From: Sympetrum striolatum
Taxonomy: Eukaryota > Arthropoda > Insecta > Odonata > Libellulidae
Length of the DNA stretch: 64,000 nt
Direction: 5' to 3'
Assembly: GCA_947579665.1 (NCBI GenBank)
Contig: OX388350.1
Location: forward strand, 42,875,393 to 42,939,392
This document shows positions 13,352 through 26,443 of the stretch, in pieces. Below the pieces are notes generated by a model. It saw nothing but the letters and a program-made list of their open reading frames with translations. It had not been told where the DNA came from and searched no databases. Both the position numbers and the translations under genes were made by a program. The first letter of the stretch is position 1, and every line of letters begins with the position of its first letter.

Positions 13352-13381
13352 GACCGGTTTCAGCTACACAGCCATCGTCAG
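13352..13381 (-). ncRNA. Hammerhead-ribozyme-like motif (Penelope-type 3' module)
   Basis: On the minus strand the order is CTGACGA, then GGCT/AGCT able to form helix II, then GAAACCGGTC. CUGANGA...GAAA is the hammerhead core, and ACCGGUC fits the minimal helix III plus GUC cleavage site described for retroelement hammerheads. Flanks do not form a clear helix I, so activity is doubtful. It resembles the 3' module after the Penelope-like ORF at 46914. Confidence 0.45.
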
Positions 13382-13787
13382 GTACCAGGTGTCTTTCCAT
13401 GAAGTCTTGCGGAATAATTCGGAAATAATTCGTAATTGAAATCGTTGTCATAGCGTCATTAATAACTTCAGTTCACCGTAATTTCCTATCCTTGTTATGA
13501 TTAGGTCTATGATGCAACTCATCCATGTTATATGTCCATGTATTTTGTCTTATATCAGGTATTATGTGGTATTATCGATAGATCCTAATATATCAGCCGC
13601 AGAATTGTGGTAACTCTCCACTTCAAAGAATAATGAAAAAGGTATTTCCAACTTTAACAGAGTATGTTTTATTGTACGACCATGGTTTCGAGATAATACG
13701 CAAAATTATTTTAAGGAAAAATAATTTGTTTGACCTTGAAAATGTCCAAAGGAGAAAATGAAGGAAAAATAGTAGAATAATAATCAC
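13382..13787. other. Unassigned AT-rich DNA
   Basis: Lies between a hammerhead-like motif and a tRNA-like head. Sequence next to 13352-13381 may be the remainder of a decayed Penelope-type remnant, but nothing codes. A 73-codon minus ORF at 13623-13844 runs into the tRNA-like block and is not a gene. Confidence 0.35.
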
Positions 13788-13856
13788 CTGACTGGGCCTC
13801 GAACTCAAGTCTCCCCGTTTCCGGGCTGGTATTGGGCTAACCACTAGTATCTTTTG
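13788..13856 (-). repeat. tRNA-derived SINE-like head
   Basis: Minus strand: A-box-like TAGTGGTTAGCCC, a central CCGG...CGGGG arm and B-box-like GAGTTCGAGGCCC. The spacing suits a pol III internal promoter. The acceptor stem is not convincing, so a SINE head or tRNA pseudogene is preferred over a tRNA gene. The body was not delimited. Confidence 0.5.
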
Positions 13857-16800
13857 GGTTTTAGGCCGCAGAGCGTATGTTCAAAGATATTTACTTTCCT
13901 TATTCCCTTAAAAGTCTCAATAATATCATCTAGTTCCCTGCACAATGAAAGAAAACTAAGATAATTGCTGTGTACTTAGAGCACCGGTGGAATTTATAAG
14001 AGAAACCATGCTAGAGAGAAAAGCTAGAAGCTACCGTAGAGTATTCAGGTTACTGCTATGTGAAACATAGGATGGAATTCTAAATGTGATAAAGGACAAA
14101 ATAAAAATACTCAGAAAATTGACTTAATTAAAATACAAATTTAAGAAGTCTTGTTCTCTAAGGCTGTTGACAATTAAAATTCGTTCCTAATGTCATTGAT
14201 CATTAAATAGGCATTTTTCTGTAAAAAAATAGCAGAAAATTCAAAATCGTAAAACGTAGAATTTCCTGAAAGAGAAGCGTTCAAAAAATTTGCAAACACG
14301 TAAAGTGAAGGCGTTGTAAATAACTAGAATGCAAAGAAATGATTATAAGCAATTTATTGGGAATTCCATAGAATTGCAAATTTGTCGCTAGTTTTAAAAC
14401 CACGGGATCCTCAAGTCGTTAGTTGCTTTTTTTAGAATCCTGTGTAATTAATAAATTTTTAATGGAAAATTGATAGCCTGAGTTATATTTTGTTTTGTTA
14501 CTAGCTTGGATAACGACAAATTAAGGAAACCGTTTATTTTATAAATCCCTTTCTTGCCTTAACTATGCGAGATATCTAATGCTTTTACCATCATTTTTTA
14601 GATAATTGCGGCGTAATATTTACGTATCGTAGTTATATTCATAATAGTTTCGCTGTAATCCTAGAAAAGCTAGAATGAAAAAGAGAAAAAATCCTTCTTT
14701 CTCCTCGGAAAGTTAAATCGAAAATTATTCTAATTGAAATTTCCTCTCGAAATCTCTCGTGTTATGAATTATTCATATTATCTCAAAAGAGGATTACCTA
14801 GTTCTTTCGTTTAAAAAAGTTTCTCGCGGTGAAAGTTAGGTTGTTTCCCTAATTGAAAAGTAATTACATCTTTCACCACAGCAACTATACGGAATGCGGT
14901 TGCCGTCTTCAGCTCGAAATTGTTAAGCACTTTAAGATTTTTCGAGACAATGGAGCTGTTAGCCGCGAGATTGAGGCGAAAATGAGACCACTTCTCCATT
15001 CTGTCGTCTCCCTAATTATCTTCATCGAAGTAAAAATTCCTTCCTCATGGATTAATTTGTATGGGATCGCGAAAATCTTCAACATTTCGTTGATTTATAT
15101 GCTGATATTGCGTGTGCTTGACGCTGTGGTGGAGTTAAAACATTATGAGGATAATTGCTTAGTTTAAAAAATGAAGAAAAGAATCCTCTTATTTTAAAAG
15201 CGTTAGGTAATTAATATTCAAGAAGTCGGAAGAATATAGTGCTTTTTTTAAATGGTGTAATATCTTCAGTAGTTGTTAGACCTTTCCTCGTAGACCTCAA
15301 CTGTATATTACCTTTTTTAGGTTCCTGAGCTCTGTTTTTTATTCGTATTTAAGTTTTTGCTAGCCGTATTTTATGTTATAATTTTAAGTACGGAATCCTC
15401 ATTATAAATAATTTCACTGCTCCCTAAAAAACCAAATGAATTCCAGCGTCTTTTTTGTTTGGAAAGGAAATTCTCTCCATTAATACTAAAAGAAGTATAT
15501 TGAACACATGTTACTCTCTAATGCTAAGTGCTGAGATGGCATGTTCATAAATTATCGTTAGTTTCTTAAAGTGGTATTTTCCTTGGTCACTATAATCTTA
15601 TTCTATTGAATGAATTATTATTGTGTTATCTGTTAATTGTTCAACCTAGTTCGAATGACTTATTTCTAGTACTTTTAATGAAAAGCCTATCAGTATATAA
15701 TGAATGTGATTCCAAGTAAATTTAGTTAGGTAAGCGAGATATAATGACGATGGCAATCACGTAGAATTCAGGTGTAGACAATTATCCATTCCTAAAAATG
15801 TTACCATTGGCGGAAAACGGTTTTGATTAGCACAGATGTGTATTCAATTATAATTTAGACGGAAATTTCCATTTTTTAATTATTATATTCCTTAGAATAT
15901 CGATGATGAAATCTGATGCTTCTTTCATGATAAAGTTTTTGAACAAATGTTTAACAACGAACGAACCAGTGAACGATTAAGAGGATAATTATGGATTTCA
16001 GTTGTGTATCTAGATCATTTCGGTTTTGATCTCGGTTTTAGAAACCCTGTTTTCAGAATATGTATAAATTATTATTATATTATTACAGTAGATTATATTA
16101 TATTATCATCATCAATTTCCAATTTTATTGAGGGAATTCATCTTCAACTGCAATAGTCTTTGCGGTAGAGCTTCCAGGCAGAAATTTTATCCTTTGTTAC
16201 AATAATACATAAATGTAGGATGTCGTGTAGAACCATCAGAAGGTGTAATCTCACCCTAAGCGCTTTTTCTTTATGAGAGCATAGTCAGGAGCAAATCTTA
16301 AGGGTTCTTTTGCATTCTTTTAATACTTACAGAATTCGACCTTTTCCCCTGATGATGTTCTCTTAGAAAACAAAATGCTCGTAGGGTGAGATTTCAACTT
16401 TGAATGGTTTTTGTTTTTACTATTACAATATAAGTTTTCCATTTGTGGTTTACTATATTTATGAACGTAAAAGGATAATACCCCAGAAACGGGGGCAGAT
16501 GTCGTAAAAGTAGAAATCCAAGGTAGGAAGAAAGAAGGGGAAGGAGAAATGGAAGAGAAAGACTCGGAAACTCGGAGTAAAAGAGCAGAGGAAAAGAGAG
16601 TAACGTGGATGAAAGGGCAGATGGAGTGATAGCGGAGAAAATTAAGCTCTCCGGGTCCTGACAGGGAAAGTGACACGGAGGGAAAAGCGAAAGGAAAACA
16701 AAGGGCTTCTTTTTTCGGCTAGGAAACACTAATTCCCGAGATTTCACAGGCAAACTGCGAGGCGTATTTGGTTAGCTGCGGAAGAATGGTAGTTTGAGGA

Positions 16801-17369
16801 GGTCCGAGGGATGAATATTCATACAAACCCTTTTTCTCAGGTCGTTATCTCCAAAGCAGCCGCCCCTCACTTTTTCTCTCATTCGGACGAAGATAAATGC
16901 TCCGGGGGATAAGAAGAATGGCTTTTTTCCACCGCAAAGATGTCTGCGGGAAGACTGTTCTTTCTCCATCCGGCTCGATTAGTCGGTGATTAATGTTGCC
17001 CTTTACGGACATCATTGGTCGTGAAATTTTTCGGAAGCGGCGTAAAAATATATCGCGTAACGGAAAACTATCAATGGCAGCTGAATATCGAAATCCGATG
17101 AAATATGCCTTCCCTCCGCAAGCCTCGCTGTTTTATGCGGCAGTGGAATTTTCCCTACAGTGGTGTATGCCCGGATGCCTAAGATTAAGGATACCAGGTT
17201 AACCTACGTGTATGGCGAGTAGCATAAAGTGTAGGATATGCGATCAAAGGAGCTGCATGCATGTATTCCTCAATGTTGGTTCATGTGCCCTAAAATTCTT
17301 ATCTTAACGCCGTTTACTTAATAATCTATGCATGAAGCTTTAACTATGCGTGATTCCATAACTGGGTAG
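13857..17369. other. Unassigned AT-rich DNA with purine-rich segment
   Basis: No gene recognised. Purine-rich plus-strand DNA at about 16480-16700 leaves two overlapping minus-strand frames open (16320-16676 and 16394-16753); both read as S/P/F/L-rich low-complexity peptides and look compositional. An ATTATT-rich run occurs at about 16065-16110. A 104-codon ORF at 14853-15167 shows no domain. Confidence 0.4.
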
Positions 17370-17524
17370 AAATAAATTCATAAGTCAATGTTCCACTTTA
17401 ACCTTAATGCTACGACCTGTTTTGCACAATTCTGTCCATCTTGATGGACCTTATGGACAGCAATGTCCGAAATTGGTCGTCGTATTAAAGTTCAAGTGGA
17501 AAATTAACTTATTGAATCTATGCC
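17370..17524. repeat. Small foldback with hammerhead-like centre
   Basis: Two imperfect inverted arms of nearly 50 bp (about 17370-17417 and 17475-17524) flank a centre reading TTGATGGAC...GTCCGAAATTGGTC. The arms share the TTCCACTT..A.CTTAATGC.ACGACC pattern when one is reversed and complemented. The centre is a degenerate version of the hammerhead-like module seen at 26347 and 46914. No target duplication found; ends approximate. Confidence 0.5.
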
Positions 17525-20500
17525 CAGTCATTTACTTAAGTTTTTGGCAACTTTGATTTGAACATACAACGATTTTTTTCAGTCTTCGACTCGGTCATTT
17601 TCCCTTTATTATAATTTCATTTGCTTTTCTTCAATTTTATCTCCCTTCTCTCTCTCTGTCTCTGAATATATATCCTTCACATCCTTTTTATTTCGTTATT
17701 TAAATAACTTTCCAATCCTATCATCTCTAGCACTCTCCTATTAACCCATCCTACTATATCAAGTCTACGGCTTACCAATTTTCGGAAGTAATAAATCTAT
17801 CGATGTTCGACGGTGGTTCAATCTAAGTACGTAGTCGTTCTAGAGAAACTTCAACGACCTAGGAGGTAATATTATTCTACTCTCTGTTATTTTTTAATAA
17901 TCTTTTTTACGCCCAAACTGTCATAATCTTCTCTCCTAGGAATTCTTCATTAATTCATTGTAAAGTTTTTGATTTTAGTGCGATAGATTCCTGTTGCGTC
18001 TTTAAGGTAAAAGATTAAAGAGAGATTCTTCTCATCAATATGATGGCCAGCACTTATCTTTTCTTGCTATATTTTCATTCTTTTGCTTGGTCAGTATTTG
18101 TACGACATGTATTTATAAATTAGACAAGTTTGGTGGAGCCGTTTAAAGACCAAAGTGTCTTACACCTATGTCTGACTGTTAACTACAATATATGCCTGGC
18201 TGAATGATATTTATGCGTGTTTTTATGTATTATTATCGCTCATTATCTGCGGTTTTATATCTGTTTCAATTTGCTCACTTTATTTCAGATATTATTACTG
18301 CGTATTTATTAGTTTGCGCCATAGATTCCCAGCCTTTATCTTTGAGGGCACAAATGCGTACTGTTTCAAACTTCATGGCACACTGAAGCCTTACTTTTGT
18401 CTATATTACTTCAGTTCCAATTAAAAAGGAAAACATGCTGGTGTAGGATCTAATATTTTTATTCTATGATTACATCATCTCAGTGAAAGTAATATAATCT
18501 CACAGACAAAAACACAAATAGGGTACGAAAATTAGAAGAGTACGTTAATTTTGGACTTTACGCGGCACACAAAGAGCTTATTTAAGGCGCAATGCTGTGC
18601 CGCGACGCACCGTTTGAGAAGCTCTGCTTTAATCAATTATGGTATTTTCTCCGAAATCAACCGATTTTAATTTTAATCAGAAAAATTCTTTTCGTGAAAA
18701 AGGGTAATCCACGTTGTTATAAAAATTTTATTAAAAATCTGTCGATATTGAATTTGATGATTTTATTCTATTTTAATTACAATATACGTTAATGTTTGTA
18801 TTAAATGTTATAGAAAACAACTATATAGTTGATGGTCGATTCATTTTCATAATAGAAGGTATTTATTGTGTACCTGTTTCTAATAGGTTCGAAGTAATTT
18901 CTTTTCTTTCCAAGTCACATCCCTTATTCTCTGGCAGTGCACTTACCTAGTATTTCTTGCCAAAAGAGGATCTTAACAGTTTACGACGGTAGTGAAAAAT
19001 CTAAGGGAGAAGCTGGAGCGATATCTCCAACGTTTTGTTCTCAAGTGGGTCATCTGTATTGGTATCGACACACCCATTGTTCATAGCTTAATACCCTACC
19101 GACCTTCCTCCCATTAACCATCTACGCGACCTTCGCAAAGATATCCGCCCCAATCTGACATCGTCAAGTCGTAAATTCCGCATTTATTACTCCTCTCTTT
19201 CTCTCGAAGCGTTCACCTAAGTCACAGATGGAAACTCGTAGCCCCCTGTTGTTCTCCAGCGATTGTCTCCATTAATCTATTTGTCATCCGTAGCTTATTT
19301 CCATACCACCTCGCAGAAAATGTTTACCTGCATATTCAAGCACACACTTCACGCTTTTAACCCCGCTGTCGACCCTCGAAACTGTCTCACGCCTTCATGA
19401 ATATATAGTCATTCCGTAACGAATTCATCCATTTTAAGTTTGGCGAGGTGTGACGCAAAGGAGGCAGCCGTTTTATTAACGGTGTTACGGAGCGATTACG
19501 ACCGGTTAGCGCTCGATCGAGTAGTTTCGCAACGTATCTCTCCTTTTTATTCCTTTGTGTCGCTAGGTGATTTCCCTTTCAGATGAATCAAACAGCTTTC
19601 GGATGTTAAGGGCGCATAACTCGAGCAATTACGCTGACGCTTCCTCCTCGTGCCGCAGGAATGCTTCTGTTTAGCAATTCCGTCGTTTTAGTATTCAGAG
19701 AAGCGTACGAAACACTTCATGATGTACTAAAATTAGATAGGGCAACTCAGTTCATCAACTTTGTTCCTTGTTATTGCTTTATTAGTTTCATAGAATTCAT
19801 GCGATCAATACAACATGGAATAACTCAGTGTAAAAGTGATATGGTTAGTTAATTCCTGTGTTAGATTCGTATTTGATACGAGGAAAACTGCGCATATCGG
19901 TTCATATATAGTTGAACTAGGATCGATGAGGTCGCTTTTGAGAATAAAATACTTTCTGAGGGTATAAGTTTAATCTATTCATTCAATCATGAAAGTCCTT
20001 CCTATTTCTTGAATTGCTTTGAATTTGGACCTTCATTTAGCTATAGCTGAAACACAAGGACTCTAAATGGTAATTTTCCCAATCCTTTATTTATTTATGT
20101 TACTTTTTTATCTAACTCTAACAAAGTTGTGTTATAACGCTTGCAAATTATAAGTAATATGTCAACCAATAATAAAATCAAAATAGAACAAGGTAAATAA
20201 AAATAACAAACTAAAACCACTACAAGCAGTCCAAAGTAAAGTAAATAAAATCCTCTAATATCCTTATGTAAATTACCACTGTTTCTGCCATTAATCTTTG
20301 GATGTCCCAGCTTGTAAATCTAATAAAAACGTAGAGTAGTCGTGTCAGACATATTTTACTTTAATGAGACCACTTCATTTAAGTGTGTATTCTGTGTTTA
20401 TAGTCCAAGTGTAGTTTCTAAAATATAAAGGAAACTACATTGATCGGTATATTTGGTAGAATTAGTGTGAGGAATTTCATTCTCTGTATGAAAAAACTCT

Positions 20501-22767
20501 AGTTTATCTTATTCATTTCTTTTCGTTTTATTCTTCCTTCATTCCTAGTATTTTGGCCTGACTTTTTATTAAAATAAAAAGCTTGCCAAAATCATCGTGC
20601 CAAGTTACCCTCTATAAGAGCTGTAGTAAGATTCTAAAGTCCTCCGAAAAGTTTTCGTTAGGGTATCAAATGAATGAAACGCCATTCTTAATAGCGCCCT
20701 TCTCCGACACAGAAATGCTCAAATTTCTTATCTCCCCTGCCTCCTTCCTCCAACGTGACACTTAAAATCTGAATTTCATTCCTTCTTTTATTTTTCCAAC
20801 CACAATATATCTTCCATAAAGTTATCTCATATATCTCAATATTTTACGGGATAGCAGGGAATTCCATATTCCAACTTCGAAAAGAATCCCCTTTGTTTTA
20901 TCCTTCCGAAGTAGTTATGAATGTGTCTTCAGAAAGAGCAGGGAGAACTTTTCCCATGCAGCTTCAACCCCTAAGTATTAAATAATCGCAATGTAGGCCA
21001 CCTTGGAAGCTCTTCATTGGATATAGTATGCTTATTCGTTCGGGTTAGATTCCGAAATCCTCAAGGCGGAGGCCTTTGCCAAATTTTTTCGAGTATCCAA
21101 CGAAGAAATCCATTATTTCCTCTCTTTTGGCAGTCTCGTCACTCAAAAATCTCTGCCAACAATTCTCTGAGATAGGGCTCTATTTCCTTCCAGATATACT
21201 TAAAACCAGATGCGCGTTCGTATTTGTTTTTTCATCTCCTCTCGCGATTTTGAATGGATGCAAATCGTGGCATTGTATGCGGTAATCTTTTTTCTCCATG
21301 GTAACTGCGGCTCTCTTGGCAGAGGTCCCTGGTAAATTGGGTGGAACGTAAACTTAAGATGTGGGATTGAATAATGATACCTTAAGAGCACCTTCTTTCA
21401 TCTGAGATGATGTTCAGTGTGTACTGCTTTACTTTTTGTGAAGGAAAATGCATTTTTCTTCTTCATAGTCAAAATATCTCAAAGAGAAAAGGATTTAGAT
21501 CGTAAGAGGGGCAAAATATTTTAAATTTGAAAAATATCCGTGTTTTAAACCCTCTGGAGGTCTTGCTAATTATAAAAAACCGGAGTTCGAGTAGCGTCTA
21601 GTAGAAGTCATTCGCTTAAATGTCCTTAAAATTAATAAGATCGAAAATAATACCTTCCATTGACATTATTTATTCACTAAACACAATTGGAAATGTTTTT
21701 GCAACATATTCGTTTTTAAACTTAAGTATACAACAAGTTATTTTTATATTTATTAGTTCGTATTTTATATATGCGCAATGTGCATTGCAATCGCACATAG
21801 ATTGATACGTTAGTAAGTAATATTTAACTATTAATATCTGTGCATTAAATACAAGTATGTTCTATATGCTCTAAGCAAATTTATTTGGAAAATTTACTTG
21901 CTGATACTTCACCATGCAATTTTTTCCTCAAAAATGTTCACCTCTTTCGGTTGGCATTTTTACTTGGCGTTCCTATTTCTATAATCATCTGTTGTAATTT
22001 TTTGGATTTACTTAGGCATAAATCATTTTCTCTTTCTTAATCCTTAAGAGTAATGATTTTTACCGTTTTCTGTTCAGATATCTCTATAAAAGTATACAAA
22101 GTGCAATAAAGAGGGTGATTCCCTACGTTTTTCCGTGAATAACAGTAAATTGCATTTTAAGTTTCGATTATTATTCCATCAATAGCGATCGGTAATGGAA
22201 AATATTTTGTATCGTTCAGTCATCTTAGTTTTGTAGCTTATGAAATAAAGTTTCTCAGCTCACCCCCTACAGACGTCATCCTTTTGACAAGCCCGTCAGT
22301 TCGCGTCTGCTCTATCTAATTATAAATCCGTCCCCGGTCGCAATGTATTCTTTCTCACAGAAGTATTTAGTTCGCTTCGGCTAGACTCTCAGACGAAATT
22401 CTCTAATGAAATTCGTTCCCACTTCATTTAGTCGGATATTTTCGATACATATTTCCCCTCAAGCGATGGCTGAAGGAATCTCGATATCGGAAGCTTAAAA
22501 GGCTCCCCTTAATTAAAAGATTCGATGGATCAATCCCAACCTCGCTTTCTATATTGATCAGGAGTCATGTATTACATTTGGCTTCTCTTTCCGTTGTAAA
22601 ATTCCGTAATAGTCTCTTTTGAATGAGAATGTAACTCCCCTTGAGCCATAATTTGCATTTATCTTATTTCTTGTCTGTAACCCCTCTCTTCATTTCTCCT
22701 AAAATTCTACGTAACGCTCTTCTTTTTTCCTCTTTAAAGGTATTCTTTTTATATTACATTTATATTA
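17525..22767. other. Unassigned AT-rich DNA
   Basis: About 5.2 kb without a recognisable gene or repeat. GC-richer sequence at about 19040-19650 is the least AT-rich part but contains no long ORF. All ORFs (60-69 codons, for example 18592-18792, 21076-21285) lack domains. A CT-rich run is at about 17648-17665. Confidence 0.4.
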
Positions 22768-22840
22768 CAATTTATATTATAATTCTTATTACAATTTATA
22801 TTATAATTCTTATTACAATTTATATTATAATACAGATTAC
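22768..22840. repeat. 24-bp tandem repeat
   Basis: Three near-identical units starting CAATTTATATTATAATTC at about 22768, 22792 and 22816, followed by degenerate units to about 22870. Because the period is divisible by three, it produces an apparent ORF with an eight-residue ITIYIIIL repeat at 22641-22874; that ORF is a by-product of the satellite. Confidence 0.8.
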
Positions 22841-24313
22841 ACTTACAATTTATAATACAATTTTACCACAGTAATATTATTACTTATTTCCGTATCCGTT
22901 GGTTGTGTGTTAACTTCCTTTCTTATGACGCTTTCTTTTCTTACATATTCATTCCAAATATCTTTTCCTCCAATTTTTGCCATATTTTTATATTAATTCG
23001 TACATTTGCTCTTACATACTAATTCTGGAAGAATTTTTAATCGAAATTTAAATGAATAATTTTAAGAGCAAAATCCTTTAGGGTACTTAGTTTTAATGTT
23101 TATATTTATGGTATTTAATTTTATTTTCCTAGTGTAAATTCGAGTTTATGTATCATTAATTTATACACGTATTTCTCTTTGCTTGTATATGATACGATGC
23201 AATTGTAACTGAAAATTATATAGAGTATTTTTCGATTCTTTGAAGGTTAAGTAATCTTAATGGAGCCGAAATCCTCATTTGCCTCTATCCTATAAAGCTC
23301 TATAAAGCTTTTGGTTGATATTCCCTACTTTAATTCTTTTGTCAACTTGCTATTTATGTTTTTAATAATATGTTGAGTGCCTCATGAGGAAACCTGAATA
23401 TTTTTCCTTGAAGCTTTGGTTTCATGTAATTTAGTCAATAAATTGTGAGGTTATTGCGTTAACTCTCAGTTCCTCAACACTCTCTTCACATTACTTGACG
23501 TGCGTTTTTCGTTTATCAAGTTTGATAAATGATAGCCTTTTCTCCTTTTACAGTACCAAGAAAATAAATTAAACCTTTTTCTTAAATCCGTAAAGATAAA
23601 CAGTTGGCAGAGTGCTATTAATATTTTTGGACTTCTGATTTAATTCCGAAATTCCAGTTGAATTCGGGGATAAAGTTAAGCACATAGTCGCTTCATAACC
23701 TCCTCTTCGTTTTAAGTCCGTCGGGGTCTTAAAAAAAGCCGCAGAATTCAATTTTCTCTCCCTCTTGAAAAATCTATCTCTGAAACGGGAAGTCCAGTGC
23801 GAAAGTCATTCGCTTAAAATTACCTTTTGCTCGGATTTAAATAACCAGCGCTCCCTTTTTCATTTTCCCCGCTGGAAATCCCGCTCTCGAATTATCCTTT
23901 CGTTTCATAAAAAAGGTGAAAAGTGAACATTCCAGAGGAAAGGGAATCTAATTAATTTATTATCCCACTCCCCCTGGGTCATCCCAGTCAGCGATCCTCT
24001 CGGAGTCAATCATCTCCGGAACCACTCTATATTCCCATAAAACCATCTAGATCGGAGTTATCAAAGTTATTTTAAATTTTATTTTCTTCGCGAAGTGCTC
24101 CAGGATTTCACTTTCCCCCAGTCCAGCCCTTTCTAATATTCTGTGCCTCCCGGTGAGGAATGCTAGGGATTGCTCGAGACCTTTACCACGTTTTGAAGTT
24201 TTATTACGGATTTATTTGTTTTTATGAACCGTCTTACTCGTAATTGATATTGGGATATATGAGGAAGGTACCTAGATCCTGAATTACAACGTCTTTTTTT
24301 GCTGGTTACGGTT
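22841..24313. other. Unassigned DNA
   Basis: Very AT-rich to about 23550, then somewhat GC-richer to about 24150. No ORF above about 60 codons with any domain, and no element termini. A short direct duplication (CTATAAAG units) occurs at about 23290-23310. Confidence 0.4.
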
Positions 24314-24640
24314 TTCCAACCGCGTTGAAAAATTTCAAAATCTTCTCCGAGTTTCAGTTGGTCAAATACACTTTCGAGGCTTTGTTTTGAATATAATCCA
24401 TCACATATTAAATAAGAAGTCTTTCTTGCAACTTTTTCCAACCGTGAAGAAAATTTTCAAAACCATCTCTGCATTTCAATTCATTAAATTCTCTTTCGGG
24501 GATTTGTGTTGAATAGAAATACAACGTGTTTGTTGCAAGTATTCCAACTGTGAGGTAGTGTGGTTTTTCAAAATCATACCTGCATTTTAATTGATTACAT
24601 GCTTTTCTGGAGCTTTGTATTTAATATTAGTATTTTTTCA
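24314..24640. repeat. Degenerate tandem repeat, unit about 105-122 bp
   Basis: Three diverged units begin with TTCCAAC at 24314, 24436 and 24542. Each then has, in order, a TTTCAAAA-type block, a GCATTT/GAGTTT..AATTG.TT-like block, TTCGAGGCTTTGT or its variant, and TTGAATA. The third unit is shortened. A 92-codon minus ORF (24163-24441) overlaps the first unit and is not considered a gene. Confidence 0.7.
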
Positions 24641-26298
24641 ATTTTGCTCTTGCATAGGTTAATCTTCAATGAATCACCCTCCGTAAGTGTATCATCTGTT
24701 CATGAAGTATGCTTATTTTTTGCTTATATCAACGAAAAAGTTAAAGGTATGTGTAGCCGGCAACGAAAGCTAGCGGTAATTTATTCGAATTGTAAAGAAT
24801 TTATTGATTGTAGATACCTAAAGAGAATAATATCCGTATCGAAAATATAAAGCGCTCACTTGAAAAATATCGGAGACAGTGGGTTTTTGAGTTTCTTTTT
24901 TTGTTTTCTTTTGTTGCATTTATTTGCTTTTATTAATTAAATCGTAATATTTTTTGCAGTTTTTCAAAATGAAAATAAGTCAAGACAGTTTCTCAAATAT
25001 TTGAGTAATTTGTTAGTATTTTTGCTATTATTTTTATTCTTAATTTCTTTTATTAATTTTTAAATTATTTTTTATCTTAATGTAATTTGACTTCTCATAC
25101 TTTTCGAAACTTTCCACCAAAAGATTCGATGATATATAGTAAAATTCAGGTCTAATTAATTATCCCGTTTTTCATTAATCTTGATTTTTTTACATTATTT
25201 TAAGTACATCTTGCTTCTCATCGGAAAATTAGGTTGTGGAAATTGAAATGGGCATGTACGAGTAAAGTTTCGGATTTCGCTGAGCCTCCAGAATTATAGC
25301 AAAGAGTAGTTGTTATATTTTATCTTATTGGGTTGACAAATCATTTGTGATAAATTAATTGTTATTATTATTATTTACCGTGTTACCGTAGAAGTTGCAA
25401 TTAAGCCTTACTTTTTTTGTGACAGTGGCCTGCAGTCTAAAAAAATCGGTTTCACTAGGGTCTTTAAGTATTTTTTTTACGTTTTATTTAAGATTTCTTC
25501 TTTTCTATCGATGGAATACTTTAATTTCACTTTCTGAGAAACTCTTACATCACGGCAAGGTTTGGATGAATATTAAATAAATTTTCCAGTATCAAAATCA
25601 ATAATTATTAAAAAACTAAACTGGAATAAACATTGCTGCAAAGTTTCAATAAATGCGTAGAAGATGGAATGTTAGAAAGCCTAATGAAAGGGAATATTTT
25701 ATACACGCCGAAGTAGCATCTTACTCTCACTTCCTCTATTATTTATGCTACGAGAATCAAAGTCCGTTGGTGAAGTAAGAAAGTAAAAGTGTAGCGGAGA
25801 TGAAGCTAATTTCTCTCTAGAAATTTAGTGCCATCATCGCTTCTTCTTAGGCGGAAATTTCATTTGCTAGGGGTCTCTCCTTCGCAGTTTATTTTGCCCT
25901 TTCCCTCTTTCCGTTGCCTCTTGCCAAATTCCAGCACGTCTCAATCCTTCAATCTTCAGGGAACCGTTCTCTTCCATTCTCCCTGTGCCGGCTTTCCCTT
26001 TTCTTTCTCAATCTTGGCCATATGCCATCCACGGAGCAACTGCCGCCTATTATCCCTTTCTTGTACGCTCGCCTCGTGGGCTATGCTGCGGTTTTTTGGA
26101 AGATATACGTACGCTAGAGCTGTAATAGAAGGCACTTAAATGTCAGGTGGTGCGCCTCCATTCTGCTATGTGCTTCCAAGGGTGAATTATGTCTAATGCG
26201 AGCTTTTGATTACTAGTTTATTTACCGTGTGGCATATAAAGTGATGGCTCATTATGATAAGCAAGGTTTAACTAGGTGGAAATCCATTATAATTTAAC
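24641..26298. other. Unassigned DNA with pyrimidine-rich segment
   Basis: AT-rich to about 25700, with T-runs around 25020-25080. The plus strand at about 25830-26060 is pyrimidine-rich and carries two overlapping low-complexity ORFs (25828-26139 and 25914-26117) without domains. No repeats recognised. Confidence 0.4.
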
Positions 26299-26443
26299 AA
26301 ATTATTTTAACTTAATGTAAATTAAAATAATTATGGTAAAATAAACCTGATGATGACTAAAGTGTGCCGAAACCAGTCGTTTTTTACGTATGTTGCTTTA
26401 GTGGAACAGTGTATAACTCTATTATGTTAAATTAAAATAATTT
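26299..26443 (+). repeat. Small foldback carrying a hammerhead-like core
   Basis: Short inverted arms (AAATTATTTTAACTTAA at 26299-26315 and its near complement at 26427-26443) flank a centre with CTGATGA (26347-26353), GAAAC (26369-26373) and a GUC site (26376-26378). The A/T run before CTGATGA (TAAAATAAAC) can pair with GTTTTTTA after GTC, which would form helix I. This is the most complete hammerhead-like layout in the window. The class matches 17370-17524 and 34880-35022. Confidence 0.5.
26339..26388 (+). ncRNA. Candidate type I hammerhead ribozyme
   Basis: Core order is helix I 5' strand (A-rich), CUGAUGA, helix II region UGACUAAAGUGUGCC, GAAAC, CAGUC, helix I 3' strand (U-rich). Helix II is the weak point: only a short pairing is possible. 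Hammerhead motifs are known from Penelope-like elements and their non-autonomous derivatives. Self-cleavage is untested. Confidence 0.4.

Noticed and set aside
16320..16753. Two overlapping minus-strand ORFs of about 119 codons
   Set aside because: Both frames are open at once because of strand asymmetry; peptides are low complexity.
22641..22874. 77-codon ORF with repeated ITIYIIIL
   Set aside because: Direct translation of a 24-bp tandem repeat.
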